Positions 15,326 through 25,665 of a stretch of DNA of 64,000 bases are shown here, piece after piece (positions within the stretch are counted from its first letter, which is position 1; every line of letters starts with the position of its first letter). The stretch covers positions 2,224,308-2,288,307 of the forward strand of contig CANKZG010000001.1 in NCBI GenBank assembly GCA_947488435.1, read 5' to 3'. This DNA is from an uncultured Flavobacteriaceae bacterium. GTDB taxonomy: Bacteria; Bacteroidota; Bacteroidia; Flavobacteriales; Flavobacteriaceae. Position numbers and translations under genes: made by a program. The notes beneath the pieces were generated by a model. That model ran no database searches. It saw nothing but the letters and a program-made list of their open reading frames with translations, and was not told where the DNA came from.

Positions 15326-16890
15326 TCTTTGACTCCCGGTTGCTTAATACTATAGTTCGTTTCTTTCTTTGCTTTATCGACCTGTCGCTTTACATCAGCT
15401 AAAAGTTGTTTGGCATCGTAGATGATACCATCCTTTACAGTGTAGCTAACACCTCCTACGCGAACTACCTCATTAGCTTCGGTAAGTTTTATAGCTCCGG
15501 TTCCATAAAGCACCTTTAGGTTTTGCAGCGGATTTTCTGAAACAATCGCAAAATCTGCCAATTTCCCTACAGTTACTGAACCAATCTTATCAGCCATTCC
15601 AAGGGCTTCAGCACCATTAAGAGTAGCTGCTCTTATAACCTCTAGTGGATGAAAACCAGCTTCCCTTAATAACTCCATCTCACGGATATAAGCAAAGCCA
15701 TATAATTGAAAGATGAATCCAGAATCGGAACCTGTAGTAACTCGTCCACCTCGATTTTTGTATTCATTAATAAAAGTCATCCAAAGCCTGAAGTTTTCTT
15801 TCCAAGCAACTTCCTGTTCAGTACCCCAATAATGCCAATACGAACCATGTGAAATTTTACTAGGTTGATAGAATTTCCATAAAGAAGGGAGTGTATAATC
15901 CTCATGCCATTCTGCTCGTCTTGCTCTTTGCAAATCCCTACTTGCTTCATAAATATTGAAGGTAGGATCAAGCGTGAAATCCAAATCTAGAAGTTCGTTC
16001 ATTACCGCGTTCCAATGATCAGAATAGGGTTTGGCCGCTTGTTGCCATAACTTTCCGGCCTCTTCAAAACGATTTTGCTCGTTTTGATAGTTATAGTCTA
16101 AAGGGTAGTTTTGTACTGTTTTATCCTTAAATAATGCTTCAGGAAGACCATACCAATGCTCCATGCTAGTTAACCCTGCGCGGGCGGAATGTAGCACATT
16201 CCATCGAGCTACATTTAATTGGGCATGATGACAGGCAGAACGAAGACCTAATTTTTTGTTTTCATCAAGAGCTGCTGTCATGATTTCTGGTGTTGCTCCA
16301 AAAAATTTAACACCATCGGCTCCTTTCTTTGCATTATCCTGTATCCACTTGCGAGCCATTTCAGGTGTACTAATGGCATCTGAACTTCCTTGTCCAAAAC
16401 CTGTATAAGCAAAAATGCGTGGTGCTATAATTTCATTTTTAGCACTTTTTCGTTTTAAGTCGAGCGCATAATCAACACCTCTTCCACTTGGTTCTCGAAC
16501 TGAAGTCACCCCATGTGCCATCCAAAGTTTAAAAACATAATCGTAATCCGCACCTTGAGCAACCCCGCCAATATGACCATGCATATCAATAAAGCCAGGA
16601 AGGAGATACATCCCTTCGCAATTTAATTCTTTGCCACCAGATTTTAATTTAGGTCGTTTAGTAGCATCAATAGCTACTCCAGGGTATCCAACTACCTGAA
16701 TTTTGGTGATAATGTTATTTTCAACTACAATATCGATTGGTCCTTGCGGAGGGGCTCCGTTTCCATTAATAAGTGTTACTCCTCGAATAATTAATTGTGT
16801 ATAAGGACCATCACCTTCTGCACTTTGAGCTAAACTGCAGAAAATGGTTAGCAACATAAATCCCCATAGTAAAGTTGGTTTAATTTTCAT
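15322..16890 (-). CDS. Secreted amidohydrolase family protein (imidazolonepropionase-like)
   Basis: This 522-residue protein has a signal peptide (1-22, ending SLAQS). The metal-dependent hydrolase landmarks are HGH (His104 and His106), a Lys in GVKFFG, His in SACHHAQ and MEHWYG, and Asp in TGSDSG. Beta-strands at both ends form the composite domain (RGVTLINGNG at the start, GKLADFAIV near the end). Such periplasmic members hydrolyse dipeptides, cyclic amides or other small molecules. The gene starts 19 bases after the M14 carboxypeptidase gene, which fits an operon for extracellular peptide breakdown. The exact substrate is unknown. Confidence 0.9.
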   Translation of the reverse strand: MKIKPTLLWGFMLLTIFCSLAQSAEGDGPYTQLIIRGVTLINGNGAPPQGPIDIVVENNIITKIQVVGYPGVAIDATKRPKLKSGGKELNCEGMYLLPGFIDMHGHIGGVAQGADYDYVFKLWMAHGVTSVREPSGRGVDYALDLKRKSAKNEIIAPRIFAYTGFGQGSSDAISTPEMARKWIQDNAKKGADGVKFFGATPEIMTAALDENKKLGLRSACHHAQLNVARWNVLHSARAGLTSMEHWYGLPEALFKDKTVQNYPLDYNYQNEQNRFEEAGKLWQQAAKPYSDHWNAVMNELLDLDFTLDPTFNIYEASRDLQRARRAEWHEDYTLPSLWKFYQPSKISHGSYWHYWGTEQEVAWKENFRLWMTFINEYKNRGGRVTTGSDSGFIFQLYGFAYIREMELLREAGFHPLEVIRAATLNGAEALGMADKIGSVTVGKLADFAIVSENPLQNLKVLYGTGAIKLTEANEVVRVGGVSYTVKDGIIYDAKQLLADVKRQVDKAKKETNYSIKQPGVKD

Positions 16891-16909
16891 AATAGTTTTA
16901 GTTTAGAAT

Positions 16910-19423
16910 TCATTCTGGCACATTAATCTTATCTCCTAAAAAAAGTGCATTTAAGAAAAGTCGATTGGTGCCATACCAAGAACCTCTAAAATTTGGGTTA
17001 TCGGCAAATAATACCACGCGGCCACTACCTAATTTACTTACTACTAAAGAAGCAGCTTTTTTTAGGTATTCGTCCCTATTTTTATTGGTAATAAAGCCAT
17101 CGATATGAGGTTTTTTACCATATTTAGCAACGGTTGCATAAGCATTTTTACTTGGGGCTAGCCATACGGCATTGTTTTTATAAACAGGAATTGTAGTATC
17201 CCTATACCCGAAAGCCAAGGGGTGGGTAACATCCAAATCAACGCTAAAAATGGCACCACCAACACTCTCTTTACCCAAGTGTTCTCCAGCATCTGCATAT
17301 GGTCTTCTGGATGTAACTGCAGTGGAATCTGTAGTGGATTTAACTAGTTTTTCATCTACCAGCTTTTTGTCGATAACCCACTTCGATGCCGTTCCAATGG
17401 TAATTAGCGTGTTTCCTTTCGCTACCCAAGACTTCAATTTTTCTTGCTGATTTTTACTTAGGGAATAATATCCAGAAACCATTACAAGCGTATTGTACTT
17501 ATCGAAATTAATACGATTGAAATTTCGAATAGGAATTTTAGTAATAGGCATATGTACACGAGTGTCTAATAAATGCCATACCTCTCCTGCTTCATAAGAG
17601 CGGGTACCATTTCCAATAAGCATTGCAGCTTTGGGTTGTGTTACGGGTTGTATAAATCGACTTCCTAAATCGATTCCTTTTATGGTATATCCTGAATTTA
17701 CTGCATAAGCAGGAATTTGATAGGTTTCTTGTGCTTTTCGTAACAGTTGATATACTTCATCCGAGGATTTCTTTTGTAAGGATACAGGAAGAACCAAGGA
17801 TCCATAATTAAAGCGTTGCGTGCGGTTTCCTAAGTTCATACTAAAAGGTCTAAATGTAGATGATAGCACCAAGCCCTTGGATTGTAAATAATAGAGTGCA
17901 GCTGGCATATTATAGTCGTCCCCATCTATAATATAAGCGTAATCAGATTTTTGAACTTTGGGGTGCGTTGTTAAAGATGACGTAGTTGTAATTTTTGAAC
18001 CTAATTTTGAAGAAGAGCTCGTCTTATATTTTATATTATAAAAGTTAGCTAGAGACCAGGCAGAAGCATCATAATAAACGCTGTCTCTATATTTTTCATA
18101 AGTTTCGAACATGGTTTGCACCATTCTATACTGTGGCTGTGCGGTGGGAACTATATAGGAATCGTTGTCAGCGGCGTATACATCAATTTTATGAAGCAAA
18201 AGCTTATCAATAAAAGCTTTCGTTCTATTTTTATCGAAGCGGTCGTGAAACACATAAGATCGAACTTTGCTTTTATTTGCGTTGCTTATTGCACTTTTGA
18301 AGAAATCTTGCTGATACTTTCGCAATAGTCCCTTATTTTCTACTGCGGCCTTTACGGTGGTAATACTACTTGTATACTGATTTCGTATGGTGAATGGAAA
18401 TGTAATTTCCCCAAAAGCTGTAGTTTGTTTATGACCTCGGGAACTCGCTTGTTCAAAAAGCAGCCCTAAGCCTCCTTGTAAGTCTGGATAGGAAGAACCG
18501 TAACCAGGGTATGTGCCATCAAATACCTCTCTGGTAAAATATAAGGATCCAATACTATCCAAAGCCTTAGCAAAGTAATCCCCAAAGAGGTTATTAAGAT
18601 CTTCATAATTTTCTTTGGGCATTATTGGATTTAAAGACCCGTTAGCTTTCATGGGTTCAAAAAAGTAACTACTATTGGTTCCCATTTCATGAAAATCCGT
18701 TACCACATTAGGATACCATTTATGATACCAATTGAGTTTGCCTCTACTTTCTGGATTGATCCCCAGCAACCAATCGCGGTTCAAATCGAACCAATAGTGA
18801 TTCGTTCGTCCACCAGGCCAATTTTCATTGTGCTCCGCATCTTGCGGATCTGACACCAATGGTTTACCTTGATACGAATTTGCCCATTGTGTATGTCTAT
18901 CTCTTCCATCAGGATTAATAGTAGGATCAATAAAAATTACAGCATTGTTGATATAATTTAGAATCTGTGGATTGTTTGACGCGGTAAAGGTATACGCAGC
19001 CAATAAAGCAGCCTCAGAACTTGAGGGTTCATTGCCATGTACATTATATCCCAAATTTATAAATATAGGAACATCATCATAATTTGTTACTGATTGTGTT
19101 GGGTCTGTAAAAGCAAGATGTGCTGCTTTTATTGTTTCTAAGTCGGACACGTTTTGAGCAGAACTTATGGTAAGCATAACCAACTTTCTGCCCTCATGAG
19201 TTTTACCATAATACTGAATTGAAGCGCGATCGGAAAGCTCAGCTAATTTTTCGAAATACGCGACTATTAAATCATGTCTGGTATGATGTGTGCCGATGCT
19301 ATAACCAAGAAAGGATTCTGGAGATGGGATTTTAGTGTCAAAGGGATGAAATTGTTTAAAAAAATAGTCTTGGGCCGTAAGTGAAGTACCCCATAACAGC
19401 AGCAGGAGAAGTAATTTTTTCAA
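16910..19423 (-). CDS. M14 family zinc carboxypeptidase, paralog 1
   Basis: A secreted 837-residue metallopeptidase with a signal peptide (1-18). The zinc ligands are His129 and Glu132 (HGNE) and His245 (DFHE), and the catalytic Glu is probably Glu324 (LLFEQ). Substrate-contact motifs NPDGRDR and FDLNRDW are present. The C-terminal half (about 390-837) has no catalytic motifs and resembles a class I glutamine amidotransferase-like fold; it is typical of this large Bacteroidota subgroup. The paralog at 45469-47919 shares the same layout. It probably trims extracellular peptides, and the amidohydrolase gene follows. Confidence 0.9.
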   Translation of the reverse strand: MKKLLLLLLLWGTSLTAQDYFFKQFHPFDTKIPSPESFLGYSIGTHHTRHDLIVAYFEKLAELSDRASIQYYGKTHEGRKLVMLTISSAQNVSDLETIKAAHLAFTDPTQSVTNYDDVPIFINLGYNVHGNEPSSSEAALLAAYTFTASNNPQILNYINNAVIFIDPTINPDGRDRHTQWANSYQGKPLVSDPQDAEHNENWPGGRTNHYWFDLNRDWLLGINPESRGKLNWYHKWYPNVVTDFHEMGTNSSYFFEPMKANGSLNPIMPKENYEDLNNLFGDYFAKALDSIGSLYFTREVFDGTYPGYGSSYPDLQGGLGLLFEQASSRGHKQTTAFGEITFPFTIRNQYTSSITTVKAAVENKGLLRKYQQDFFKSAISNANKSKVRSYVFHDRFDKNRTKAFIDKLLLHKIDVYAADNDSYIVPTAQPQYRMVQTMFETYEKYRDSVYYDASAWSLANFYNIKYKTSSSSKLGSKITTTSSLTTHPKVQKSDYAYIIDGDDYNMPAALYYLQSKGLVLSSTFRPFSMNLGNRTQRFNYGSLVLPVSLQKKSSDEVYQLLRKAQETYQIPAYAVNSGYTIKGIDLGSRFIQPVTQPKAAMLIGNGTRSYEAGEVWHLLDTRVHMPITKIPIRNFNRINFDKYNTLVMVSGYYSLSKNQQEKLKSWVAKGNTLITIGTASKWVIDKKLVDEKLVKSTTDSTAVTSRRPYADAGEHLGKESVGGAIFSVDLDVTHPLAFGYRDTTIPVYKNNAVWLAPSKNAYATVAKYGKKPHIDGFITNKNRDEYLKKAASLVVSKLGSGRVVLFADNPNFRGSWYGTNRLFLNALFLGDKINVPE

Positions 19424-19528
19424 GGTTTTATGTTTTAGGTTCGTTTGTCTAAATATAGTGATTATATGACTAAATAGTTGTAGACTAAACTTGCCTCAAA
19501 GTTTGAAACGGTGATTGCGAAAATTGAC

Positions 19529-20743
19529 TTATGCTATGGAGTGAAATTCTTCATGAATTTCCTGAAATTTTACAATGTAATTGGTTCCTTTTTTTGACTC
19601 ATCTTTAGAAATAGAACCTTTCAATTGTCGTGTTAGATTATGTATAAGGCGGAGTCCGAGCGTTTTTGTATTCTTAAGATTGACTTTATCTGCGAAGCCA
19701 ACACCATTATCTCCAATGTTTAGCACATAATGTTTTTCATCTTCCTTTTTTAAGGAAACATGAATCTCACCATCTTCTTCATCTTGAATACCGTATTTTA
19801 ATGCATTAGTAATAGCTTCATTGATTAAGAGACCTAAGGGAATTGCCGTATTGATATCCAATTGTATATTAGGGATGTCTATTTTTAATTTTATTTTAGT
19901 ATCCGCTCCTTTTACCGAACGTAATAGATATTCGCTAAGTTGTTTTACGTAAGCTTCACACTCAATTTTAACAATATCTTCGCGCATGTAAAGCATTTCA
20001 TGAACCATAGCCATAGAAATAACTCTGTTTTGACTGCTTTTAAATAAATTTTTGATTTCTTGTTCTTCTACGCTTCTCGATTGCATATTGAGAAGACTAG
20101 ATACGGTTTGCAAATTGTTTTTTACACGATGGTGAATTTCTTTCAGTAACATTTCTTTTTCCACCACCTTTTTATTCAGTTCTTGCTTTGTTTTGTATAA
20201 GTTATGATGGGTTCGAAGCAAATTCTTTCCAAATACACTTCCCAATAGGTAAACTGTAAACATTATGCAGAAAAAGGCATATAAATTTCTTGAATTTTCC
20301 GGAACCATATTGGATGTAAAACTAAAATCGGGAAGGCTTTGAGAATAAATAAGTACGATAAGCAAAAAGATAAGATTAATATATACCTGACCGTACTTTC
20401 GTGTACCTACATAACCCGCAAAAACTATAAGCGCAAGAGTGAAAATAAAAGGACTATTTATCCCGCCACTATATACAGTAATGCCCAAGGAAGCAATTAG
20501 CGCTAGTATTGAAGAAACATTATAAGTAATTGCAATATTCTTATGGTATTTGTATAAAAATGTATTCAAACTATTTAAAAGACCAAAAACAAGGAAAACA
20601 TATGGAAGAATCTGTTCAATTTTCAAAGCGAAGTAGCACACCAGAGCAAAACCTAAAGATAGTATGGAAGAGATATAATTAACTTTCCGAACAAGACTAA
20701 CCTTATCCTTTATGCGCTCTTCGTTTACAATCGGTTTTTGCAT
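19529..20743 (-). CDS. Membrane sensor histidine kinase (HisKA_2/HATPase)
   Basis: A 404-residue kinase. Residues about 20-175 contain around six hydrophobic spans without a large outside sensor domain, so the signal is probably sensed in the membrane. A coiled linker (180-200) precedes the HisKA_2 box EIHHRVKNNLQ (202-212) with His204 as probable phosphoacceptor. The HATPase domain shows N box NEAITNALKYG, G1 GDNGVGF and a later GLRLIHNLTRQL. No response regulator gene adjoins it, so it is an orphan kinase here. It is followed by a spacer of 203 bases before secA on the same strand. Confidence 0.92.
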   Translation of the reverse strand: MQKPIVNEERIKDKVSLVRKVNYISSILSLGFALVCYFALKIEQILPYVFLVFGLLNSLNTFLYKYHKNIAITYNVSSILALIASLGITVYSGGINSPFIFTLALIVFAGYVGTRKYGQVYINLIFLLIVLIYSQSLPDFSFTSNMVPENSRNLYAFFCIMFTVYLLGSVFGKNLLRTHHNLYKTKQELNKKVVEKEMLLKEIHHRVKNNLQTVSSLLNMQSRSVEEQEIKNLFKSSQNRVISMAMVHEMLYMREDIVKIECEAYVKQLSEYLLRSVKGADTKIKLKIDIPNIQLDINTAIPLGLLINEAITNALKYGIQDEEDGEIHVSLKKEDEKHYVLNIGDNGVGFADKVNLKNTKTLGLRLIHNLTRQLKGSISKDESKKGTNYIVKFQEIHEEFHSIA

Positions 20744-20858
20744 TTCAGTAGTTTTTAGTTCCCTAGGCTTGTTTTTTTGTAAAAATAAAATGCATTTTAA
20801 TAAAGGGTGAATATACGTTATATCCGATGTAAAACTAATTATGTTTTATAATAAAATC

Positions 20859-20891
20859 AAAAACGATAGCCTTTTTTTGACTACCGTTTTT
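20859..20891 (-). terminator. Intrinsic terminator after secA
   Basis: AAAAACGATAG (20859-20869) pairs with CTACCGTTTTT (20881-20891), with one mismatch that becomes a G-U pair in the minus-strand RNA. The 3' arm ends in a T-run. It lies 56 bases past the secA stop. Confidence 0.7.
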
Positions 20892-20946
20892 AATTTTAAC
20901 TATCTAAATCAGATGCAACAGCACATTTTCAAGGATTTAACGAGGG

Positions 20947-23900
20947 TTATTCGTCGATAAGCACCCATTCTCCCTTAGCAATGAGCGGTTCTGCCTGTTT
21001 GTATTTTACCGATTTACTTTCGCCTGACATTACATTTTTAATGGTAACTCTTTCGTTACGACCAATTTTTGGCCGTTCACGAACTATGGTTTCAGTTACT
21101 TGTGGGCGTTGTCCTTGATTCTGACTTACAGCTCTATTTCTGGCTGCTAATTCGTCACTATTAGGAATCTCTTCTTTTGTAGTTTGTAAATTTTCCTTTG
21201 GACGCCTTGCATTTCTGGCTTCTTGAACCTGATTGGTGTTTCCAGAAGGTAATTCTCCTTTAAATAAAAAGGATACCACTTCTTTATTTACTTTTTCAAT
21301 CATGCTTTTAAACAATTCAAAGGCTTCGAATTTATAAATTAAAAGTGGATCTTTTTGTTCATGAACTGCTAACTGAACTGACTGTTTTAGCTCGTCCATC
21401 TTGCGTAAGTGGGTTTTCCATGAGTCATCAATTATAGCTAGTGTAATGTTTTTCTCAAAATCAGTTACCAGCTGATTCCCATTACTCTCATAAGCATCTT
21501 TTAAATTGGTAACAACTTCAAGCGATTTAATACCATCCGTAAATGGAATTACAATGCGTTCAAATTTATTGGAAGTATCCTCATATACTTGTTTAATTAC
21601 CGGATATGCTGTTTCAGCACTTCGTTTCATTTTATTTTGGTAAAACTTGTAGGCCGCCTCATAAGTTTTAACCGCGATTTCTTGAACGCTAAGTTTAGAA
21701 AACTCCGCCTCTGATACCGGAGCAACAATAGAGAAATATTTAATTAGCTCAAACTCGAAGTTTTTATAGTCACTGGCATTTTTATTGGTATCTGTGATTA
21801 CCTCACTGGTATCATAGATCATATTGGCGATATCTACCTTAAGGCGTTCTCCTTGCAAAGCATGGCGCCTTCTTTTATATACCACTTCACGTTGAGCATT
21901 CATAACATCATCATACTCCAATAAGCGTTTTCGAATACCAAAGTTATTCTCTTCTACTTTTTTCTGTGCACGCTCGATAGATTTTGTCATCATAGAATGC
22001 TGAATAACCTCTCCGTCTTCCAAGCCCATTCTATCCATCATTTTTGCAACGCGATCCGAACCAAATAATCGCATTAAATTGTCTTCAAGGGATACATAAA
22101 ACTGCGATGAACCTGGATCTCCCTGACGACCGGAACGTCCACGTAACTGTCTGTCTACTCGTCTGGAGTCATGTCGCTCCGTTCCAATAATTGCCAAACC
22201 ACCAGCCTCTTTCACTTCATTACTTAATTTGATATCCGTTCCACGACCTGCCATATTGGTAGCAATGGTTACAACTCCTCCATTTCCGGCTTCCGCCACG
22301 ATATCCGCCTCTTTTTTATGCAATTTTGCATTTAATACATTATGTGGCACCTTACGAATGGTTAACATTCTTGAAAGGAGTTCGGAAATTTCTACTGATG
22401 TAGTACCAATTAACGTGGGTCTTCCAGCTTGTGAAAGTTTGGTTACTTCATCAATTATAGCATTGTACTTTTCTCGTTTGGTTTTATAAATAAGGTCGTT
22501 GCGATCATCCCTTGCGATAGGTCTATTGGTAGGGATTTCCATCACATCTAGCTTATAAATCTCCCACAACTCACCAGCTTCTGTAATAGCAGTACCCGTC
22601 ATTCCAGATAATTTTTGATACATTCTAAAGTAATTTTGCAATGTAACCGTTGCAAAAGTCTGGGTAGCTGCTTCAATTTTTACATTCTCCTTAGCTTCAA
22701 TTGCCTGGTGCAAACCATCAGAATACCTTCTGCCATCCATAATACGGCCCGTTTGCTCATCTACAATCATTACCTTATTGTCCATAACAACATACTCCAC
22801 ATCTTTTTCAAACAAGGTGTAAGCCTTCAACAATTGATTCATGGTGTGAATACGTTCACTTTTCACTCCAAACTCCTTAAAGAGTTCTTCTTTAAGTGCC
22901 GCTTCTTTTTCAATTTCAAGTTCCTGGTTCTCAATTTTAGCAATCTCTCCGCCAATATCTGGCATAACAAAGAAATCTCTATCCTTATCTCCAGATAAAT
23001 GATCTACACCTTTGTCGGTGAGTTCAATTTGGTTGTTTTTTTCGTCAATAACAAATAAGAGCTCTTCGTCAATTTTCGGCATCTCACGATTGTTATCTTG
23101 CATGTAAAAGTTCTCTGTTTTCTGTAAGAGTTGTTTTATGCCTTCTTCACTTAAGAACTTGATAAGTGCTTTATTTTTAGGTAACCCACGATGTACTCTA
23201 AGTAAAAGGAAACCACCTTCTTTTGTGTCTCCTGAAGTGATTAACTTTTTTGCTTCTGCCAAAACCCCGGTAAGATACTGTCGTTGTTTTTGTACAATAT
23301 CATTTACTTTAGGTTTTAGCTCATTAAATTCGTGACGGTCTCCTTCAGGAATTGGACCTGAAATAATAAGGGGAGTACGTGCATCATCTACCAATACAGA
23401 ATCTACTTCATCAACAATAGCATAGTTATGTGGACGCTGGACTAAATCTGTAGGCGTATGGGCCATATTATCTCTCAAGTAATCAAAACCAAATTCGTTA
23501 TTAGTACCATAAGTTATGTCGGAGTTGTATGCTGCTCTTCGTCCTTCAGAATTGGGTCTATGATTGTCAATACAGTCAATGGTAAGCCCATGAAATTGAA
23601 AAATAGGCGCCATCCAGGCACTATCCCTTTTGGCAAGGTAATCGTTTACCGTTACTAAATGTGTACCATTACCAGTAAGCGCATTTAAATACAATGGTAA
23701 GGTGGCGACTAAGGTTTTTCCCTCGCCAGTCTGCATTTCAGCAATTTTACCATTGTGCAAGGCAATACCGCCTATGAGTTGTACATCATAATGAACCATA
23801 TCCCAGGTAACTTCTTTACCAGCTGCATCCCAAGAGTTTTTCCAAACTGCATTGTCTCCGGATAAGGAAACATAATCTTTATCTCCGGAGAGTGTGCGAT

Positions 23901-24309
23901 CATATTCTGAGGCAGTAACCGTAATTGTTTCATTATTCGCAAAACGCTTCGCTGTTTCCTTAACCACGGCAAAAGCTTCTGGTAAAATTTCGTTCAGGGT
24001 ATTTTCAGAAATAGTATATGCTTCCTGCCGTAACTTATCTATCTCGGCATAAATATCCTCATTACGATCAATATCTGTAGAGGCAGCAACTTCTTCTTGT
24101 AATGCTTTAATTTTATCGTTAACAACTTTACAATCTTCCTTTATTTTTGATTTAAAGAAGCTGGTCTTAGCTCTTAACTCATCATGGCTAAGGGCTTCCA
24201 GTTGTTTTTCGAAGGATCGTATTTGATTGACTATAGGCTGTAATTCTTTGACATCTTTTTTTGCCTTATCGCCTACAAAAGTCTTTAAAATTGAATTTAA
24301 AAAACTCAT
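20947..24309 (-). CDS. secA: Protein translocase ATPase SecA
   Basis: The motor that drives preproteins through SecYEG. It has 1,120 residues, against about 900 in E. coli. Walker A is [14 protein letters not shown], with [14 protein letters not shown], later [10 protein letters not shown] and [18 protein letters not shown] in the second motor domain. The extra length includes an insert with [19 protein letters not shown] in the first motor domain, a known feature of Bacteroidota SecA. The C-terminus ends in GEWVLIDE and lacks the Cys-rich SEC-C zinc motif. It appears to be a single-gene transcription unit with a terminator behind it. Confidence 0.98.
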   Translation of the reverse strand: MSFLNSILKTFVGDKAKKDVKELQPIVNQIRSFEKQLEALSHDELRAKTSFFKSKIKEDCKVVNDKIKALQEEVAASTDIDRNEDIYAEIDKLRQEAYTISENTLNEILPEAFAVVKETAKRFANNETITVTASEYDRTLSGDKDYVSLSGDNAVWKNSWDAAGKEVTWDMVHYDVQLIGGIALHNGKIAEMQTGEGKTLVATLPLYLNALTGNGTHLVTVNDYLAKRDSAWMAPIFQFHGLTIDCIDNHRPNSEGRRAAYNSDITYGTNNEFGFDYLRDNMAHTPTDLVQRPHNYAIVDEVDSVLVDDARTPLIISGPIPEGDRHEFNELKPKVNDIVQKQRQYLTGVLAEAKKLITSGDTKEGGFLLLRVHRGLPKNKALIKFLSEEGIKQLLQKTENFYMQDNNREMPKIDEELLFVIDEKNNQIELTDKGVDHLSGDKDRDFFVMPDIGGEIAKIENQELEIEKEAALKEELFKEFGVKSERIHTMNQLLKAYTLFEKDVEYVVMDNKVMIVDEQTGRIMDGRRYSDGLHQAIEAKENVKIEAATQTFATVTLQNYFRMYQKLSGMTGTAITEAGELWEIYKLDVMEIPTNRPIARDDRNDLIYKTKREKYNAIIDEVTKLSQAGRPTLIGTTSVEISELLSRMLTIRKVPHNVLNAKLHKKEADIVAEAGNGGVVTIATNMAGRGTDIKLSNEVKEAGGLAIIGTERHDSRRVDRQLRGRSGRQGDPGSSQFYVSLEDNLMRLFGSDRVAKMMDRMGLEDGEVIQHSMMTKSIERAQKKVEENNFGIRKRLLEYDDVMNAQREVVYKRRRHALQGERLKVDIANMIYDTSEVITDTNKNASDYKNFEFELIKYFSIVAPVSEAEFSKLSVQEIAVKTYEAAYKFYQNKMKRSAETAYPVIKQVYEDTSNKFERIVIPFTDGIKSLEVVTNLKDAYESNGNQLVTDFEKNITLAIIDDSWKTHLRKMDELKQSVQLAVHEQKDPLLIYKFEAFELFKSMIEKVNKEVVSFLFKGELPSGNTNQVQEARNARRPKENLQTTKEEIPNSDELAARNRAVSQNQGQRPQVTETIVRERPKIGRNERVTIKNVMSGESKSVKYKQAEPLIAKGEWVLIDE

Positions 24310-24445
24310 ATGTGTTCTGTTTTAAACGGGGTCTCCCTTGCTTACAAAAAAGAAAGGAGGTTAAATAATTTGAAACTTGCTTTAATCAAAAGGGATGTGA
24401 ATAATGTTCTGATTTAAAGAAGTTATAAACTTTAAAATTACGTAA

Positions 24446-24470
24446 AAAAAAAGCCTCTAAAGAGACTTTT
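24446..24470 (-). terminator. Intrinsic terminator after DUF2795 gene
   Basis: AAAAGCCTCT (24449-24458) pairs with AGAGACTTTT (24461-24470) with one mismatch and a 2-base loop region, followed on the minus strand by a T-run (24443-24452). It ends the operon that starts with the DUF4105 gene. Confidence 0.7.
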
Positions 24471-24493
24471 CTGTTGTAATTCCGTTAATATTA

Positions 24494-24718
24494 TTAATAT
24501 TCATCTTCGTTCCAAAGATAATCTTCTTCTGTTGGATAATCCGGCCAGATTTCTTCAATAGATTCGTATATTTCACCACCTTCTTCTTCCATAGATTGAA
24601 GATTTTCAACAACCTCAAGAGGAGCACCAGTTCTAATGGCATAATCTATTAATTCATCTTTAGTTGCTGGCCAGGGAGCATCACTTAAATAAGATGCCAA
24701 TTCTAACGTCCAATACAT
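24494..24718 (-). CDS. DUF2795 family small acidic protein
   Basis: This 74-residue protein has the DUF2795 pattern: LASYLSDAPWPATKDELIDYAIRTG in the first half, then VVENLQSMEEEGGEIYESIEEIW. It is highly acidic at the C-terminus (DYPTEEDYLWNEDEY). Family function is unknown. It has no signal peptide or membrane span. It is the last gene before a terminator, 137 bases after the cobalamin adenosyltransferase gene. Confidence 0.85.
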   Translation of the reverse strand: MYWTLELASYLSDAPWPATKDELIDYAIRTGAPLEVVENLQSMEEEGGEIYESIEEIWPDYPTEEDYLWNEDEY

Positions 24719-24855
24719 CGCAATAGTTTGATTTTAAATTTTTTGCAAAAATAAATTTTTAACTCATACAGCCAAGTTTTTTTGCACCTAATTTGGCTAT
24801 AGTAGGCATAATTTTTTCATTTTAATACTTTCATAACGAAGAAATCATCAAATTA

Positions 24856-25431
24856 TTAGTCTTCCTTTTTAGGAATCCATTTTATTTCATTTGCCTGTAG
24901 ATCTTTAGACAACTTTCGTGCCAGTACAAAAAGGTAGTCGGAAAGTCGATTAATATATGACAAAACGTTTTCTTGAAAAGGCTCATTTTGGTGCAGTTCA
25001 GCAGCTAATCGCTCTGCTCGCCTGCATACTGTCCGAGCAATATGACAGTATGACACAGTTGTATGTCCGCCAGGAAGAATAAAGTGTGTCATTGGAGGAA
25101 GAGCTTCATTCATCCAATCGATTTCATTTTCAAGTAATAGAATGTCCGAAGACTGTATTTTTGGGATATTTAGCCGTTGCTTTCCATTTTTTAAAACCGC
25201 CTTTTCGGGATCTGTGGCTAAAATGGCGCCCACGGTAAACAAGCGATCCTGAATTTTGGCTAGCACGTCTTGTAATTTGCCATCAATTTCCTGATCGCGT
25301 AACAGCCCTATCCAAGAGTTCAATTCATCTATAGTACCATAACTATCGATTCTGAGGTGATACTTAGGAACTCTGCTACCACCAAATAGTGCTGTTGTTC
25401 CTTTATCTCCGGTTTTTGTATAAATTTTCAT
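24856..25431 (-). CDS. Cob(I)alamin adenosyltransferase, PduO type
   Basis: Transfers the adenosyl group of ATP to cob(I)alamin, giving coenzyme B12. The N-terminal motif TGDKGTTALFGG (7-18) and the YGTIDELNSW stretch (31-40) bind ATP and shape the trimer, and RTVCRRAERL near residues 130-140 is the conserved helix. At 191 residues from ATG 25431 it has the usual length; an upstream TTG adds only five residues and is less likely. It belongs to the six-gene minus-strand operon. No B12 synthesis genes are seen nearby, so it may use salvaged B12. Confidence 0.93.
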   Translation of the reverse strand: MKIYTKTGDKGTTALFGGSRVPKYHLRIDSYGTIDELNSWIGLLRDQEIDGKLQDVLAKIQDRLFTVGAILATDPEKAVLKNGKQRLNIPKIQSSDILLLENEIDWMNEALPPMTHFILPGGHTTVSYCHIARTVCRRAERLAAELHQNEPFQENVLSYINRLSDYLFVLARKLSKDLQANEIKWIPKKED

Positions 25432-25500
25432 AGCGATTTGTTGCAATTTTTATAATTACTATACTAACTAAAACTAGGATTAATTATAGCTTCTTTCGAT

Positions 25501-25635
25501 TCAAGAATCTCGTTTGTTATAACCATCCATGAATTTTCTGGATTTTCTGCGTTTATCCTGCTTGCGTTTTTTTAGAAAGCTGGCCACAAAAATAATTCCA
25601 AGAACAACAAAAAGAATGTATACTATATATTCCAT
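25501..25635 (-). CDS. Small membrane protein (44 aa)
   Basis: A short frame with ATG at 25635 encodes a hydrophobic segment (residues about 1-20, MEYIVYILFVVLGIIFVASF) followed by a basic tail (LKKRKQDKRRKSRKF) and FMDGYNKRDS. It is a predicted single-span protein with the positive tail inside. It sits between the methyltransferase-like gene (30 bases away) and the cobalamin adenosyltransferase gene (69 bases away) on the same strand, in a compact operon, which argues that it is real. No family is recognised. Confidence 0.6.
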   Translation of the reverse strand: MEYIVYILFVVLGIIFVASFLKKRKQDKRRKSRKFMDGYNKRDS

Positions 25636-25665
25636 AATGAACAATATTATTTTAAATGTAAGCGA

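Noticed and set aside
22615-22998. 127-codon plus-strand frame inside secA
   Set aside because: It lies antisense to a strongly conserved coding region and has no features of its own.
24770-24798. Inverted repeat AGCCAA/TTGGCT between PduO and DUF2795 genes
   Set aside because: Six base pairs with a 17-base loop is weak, and the pattern does not look like a terminator for the minus strand.
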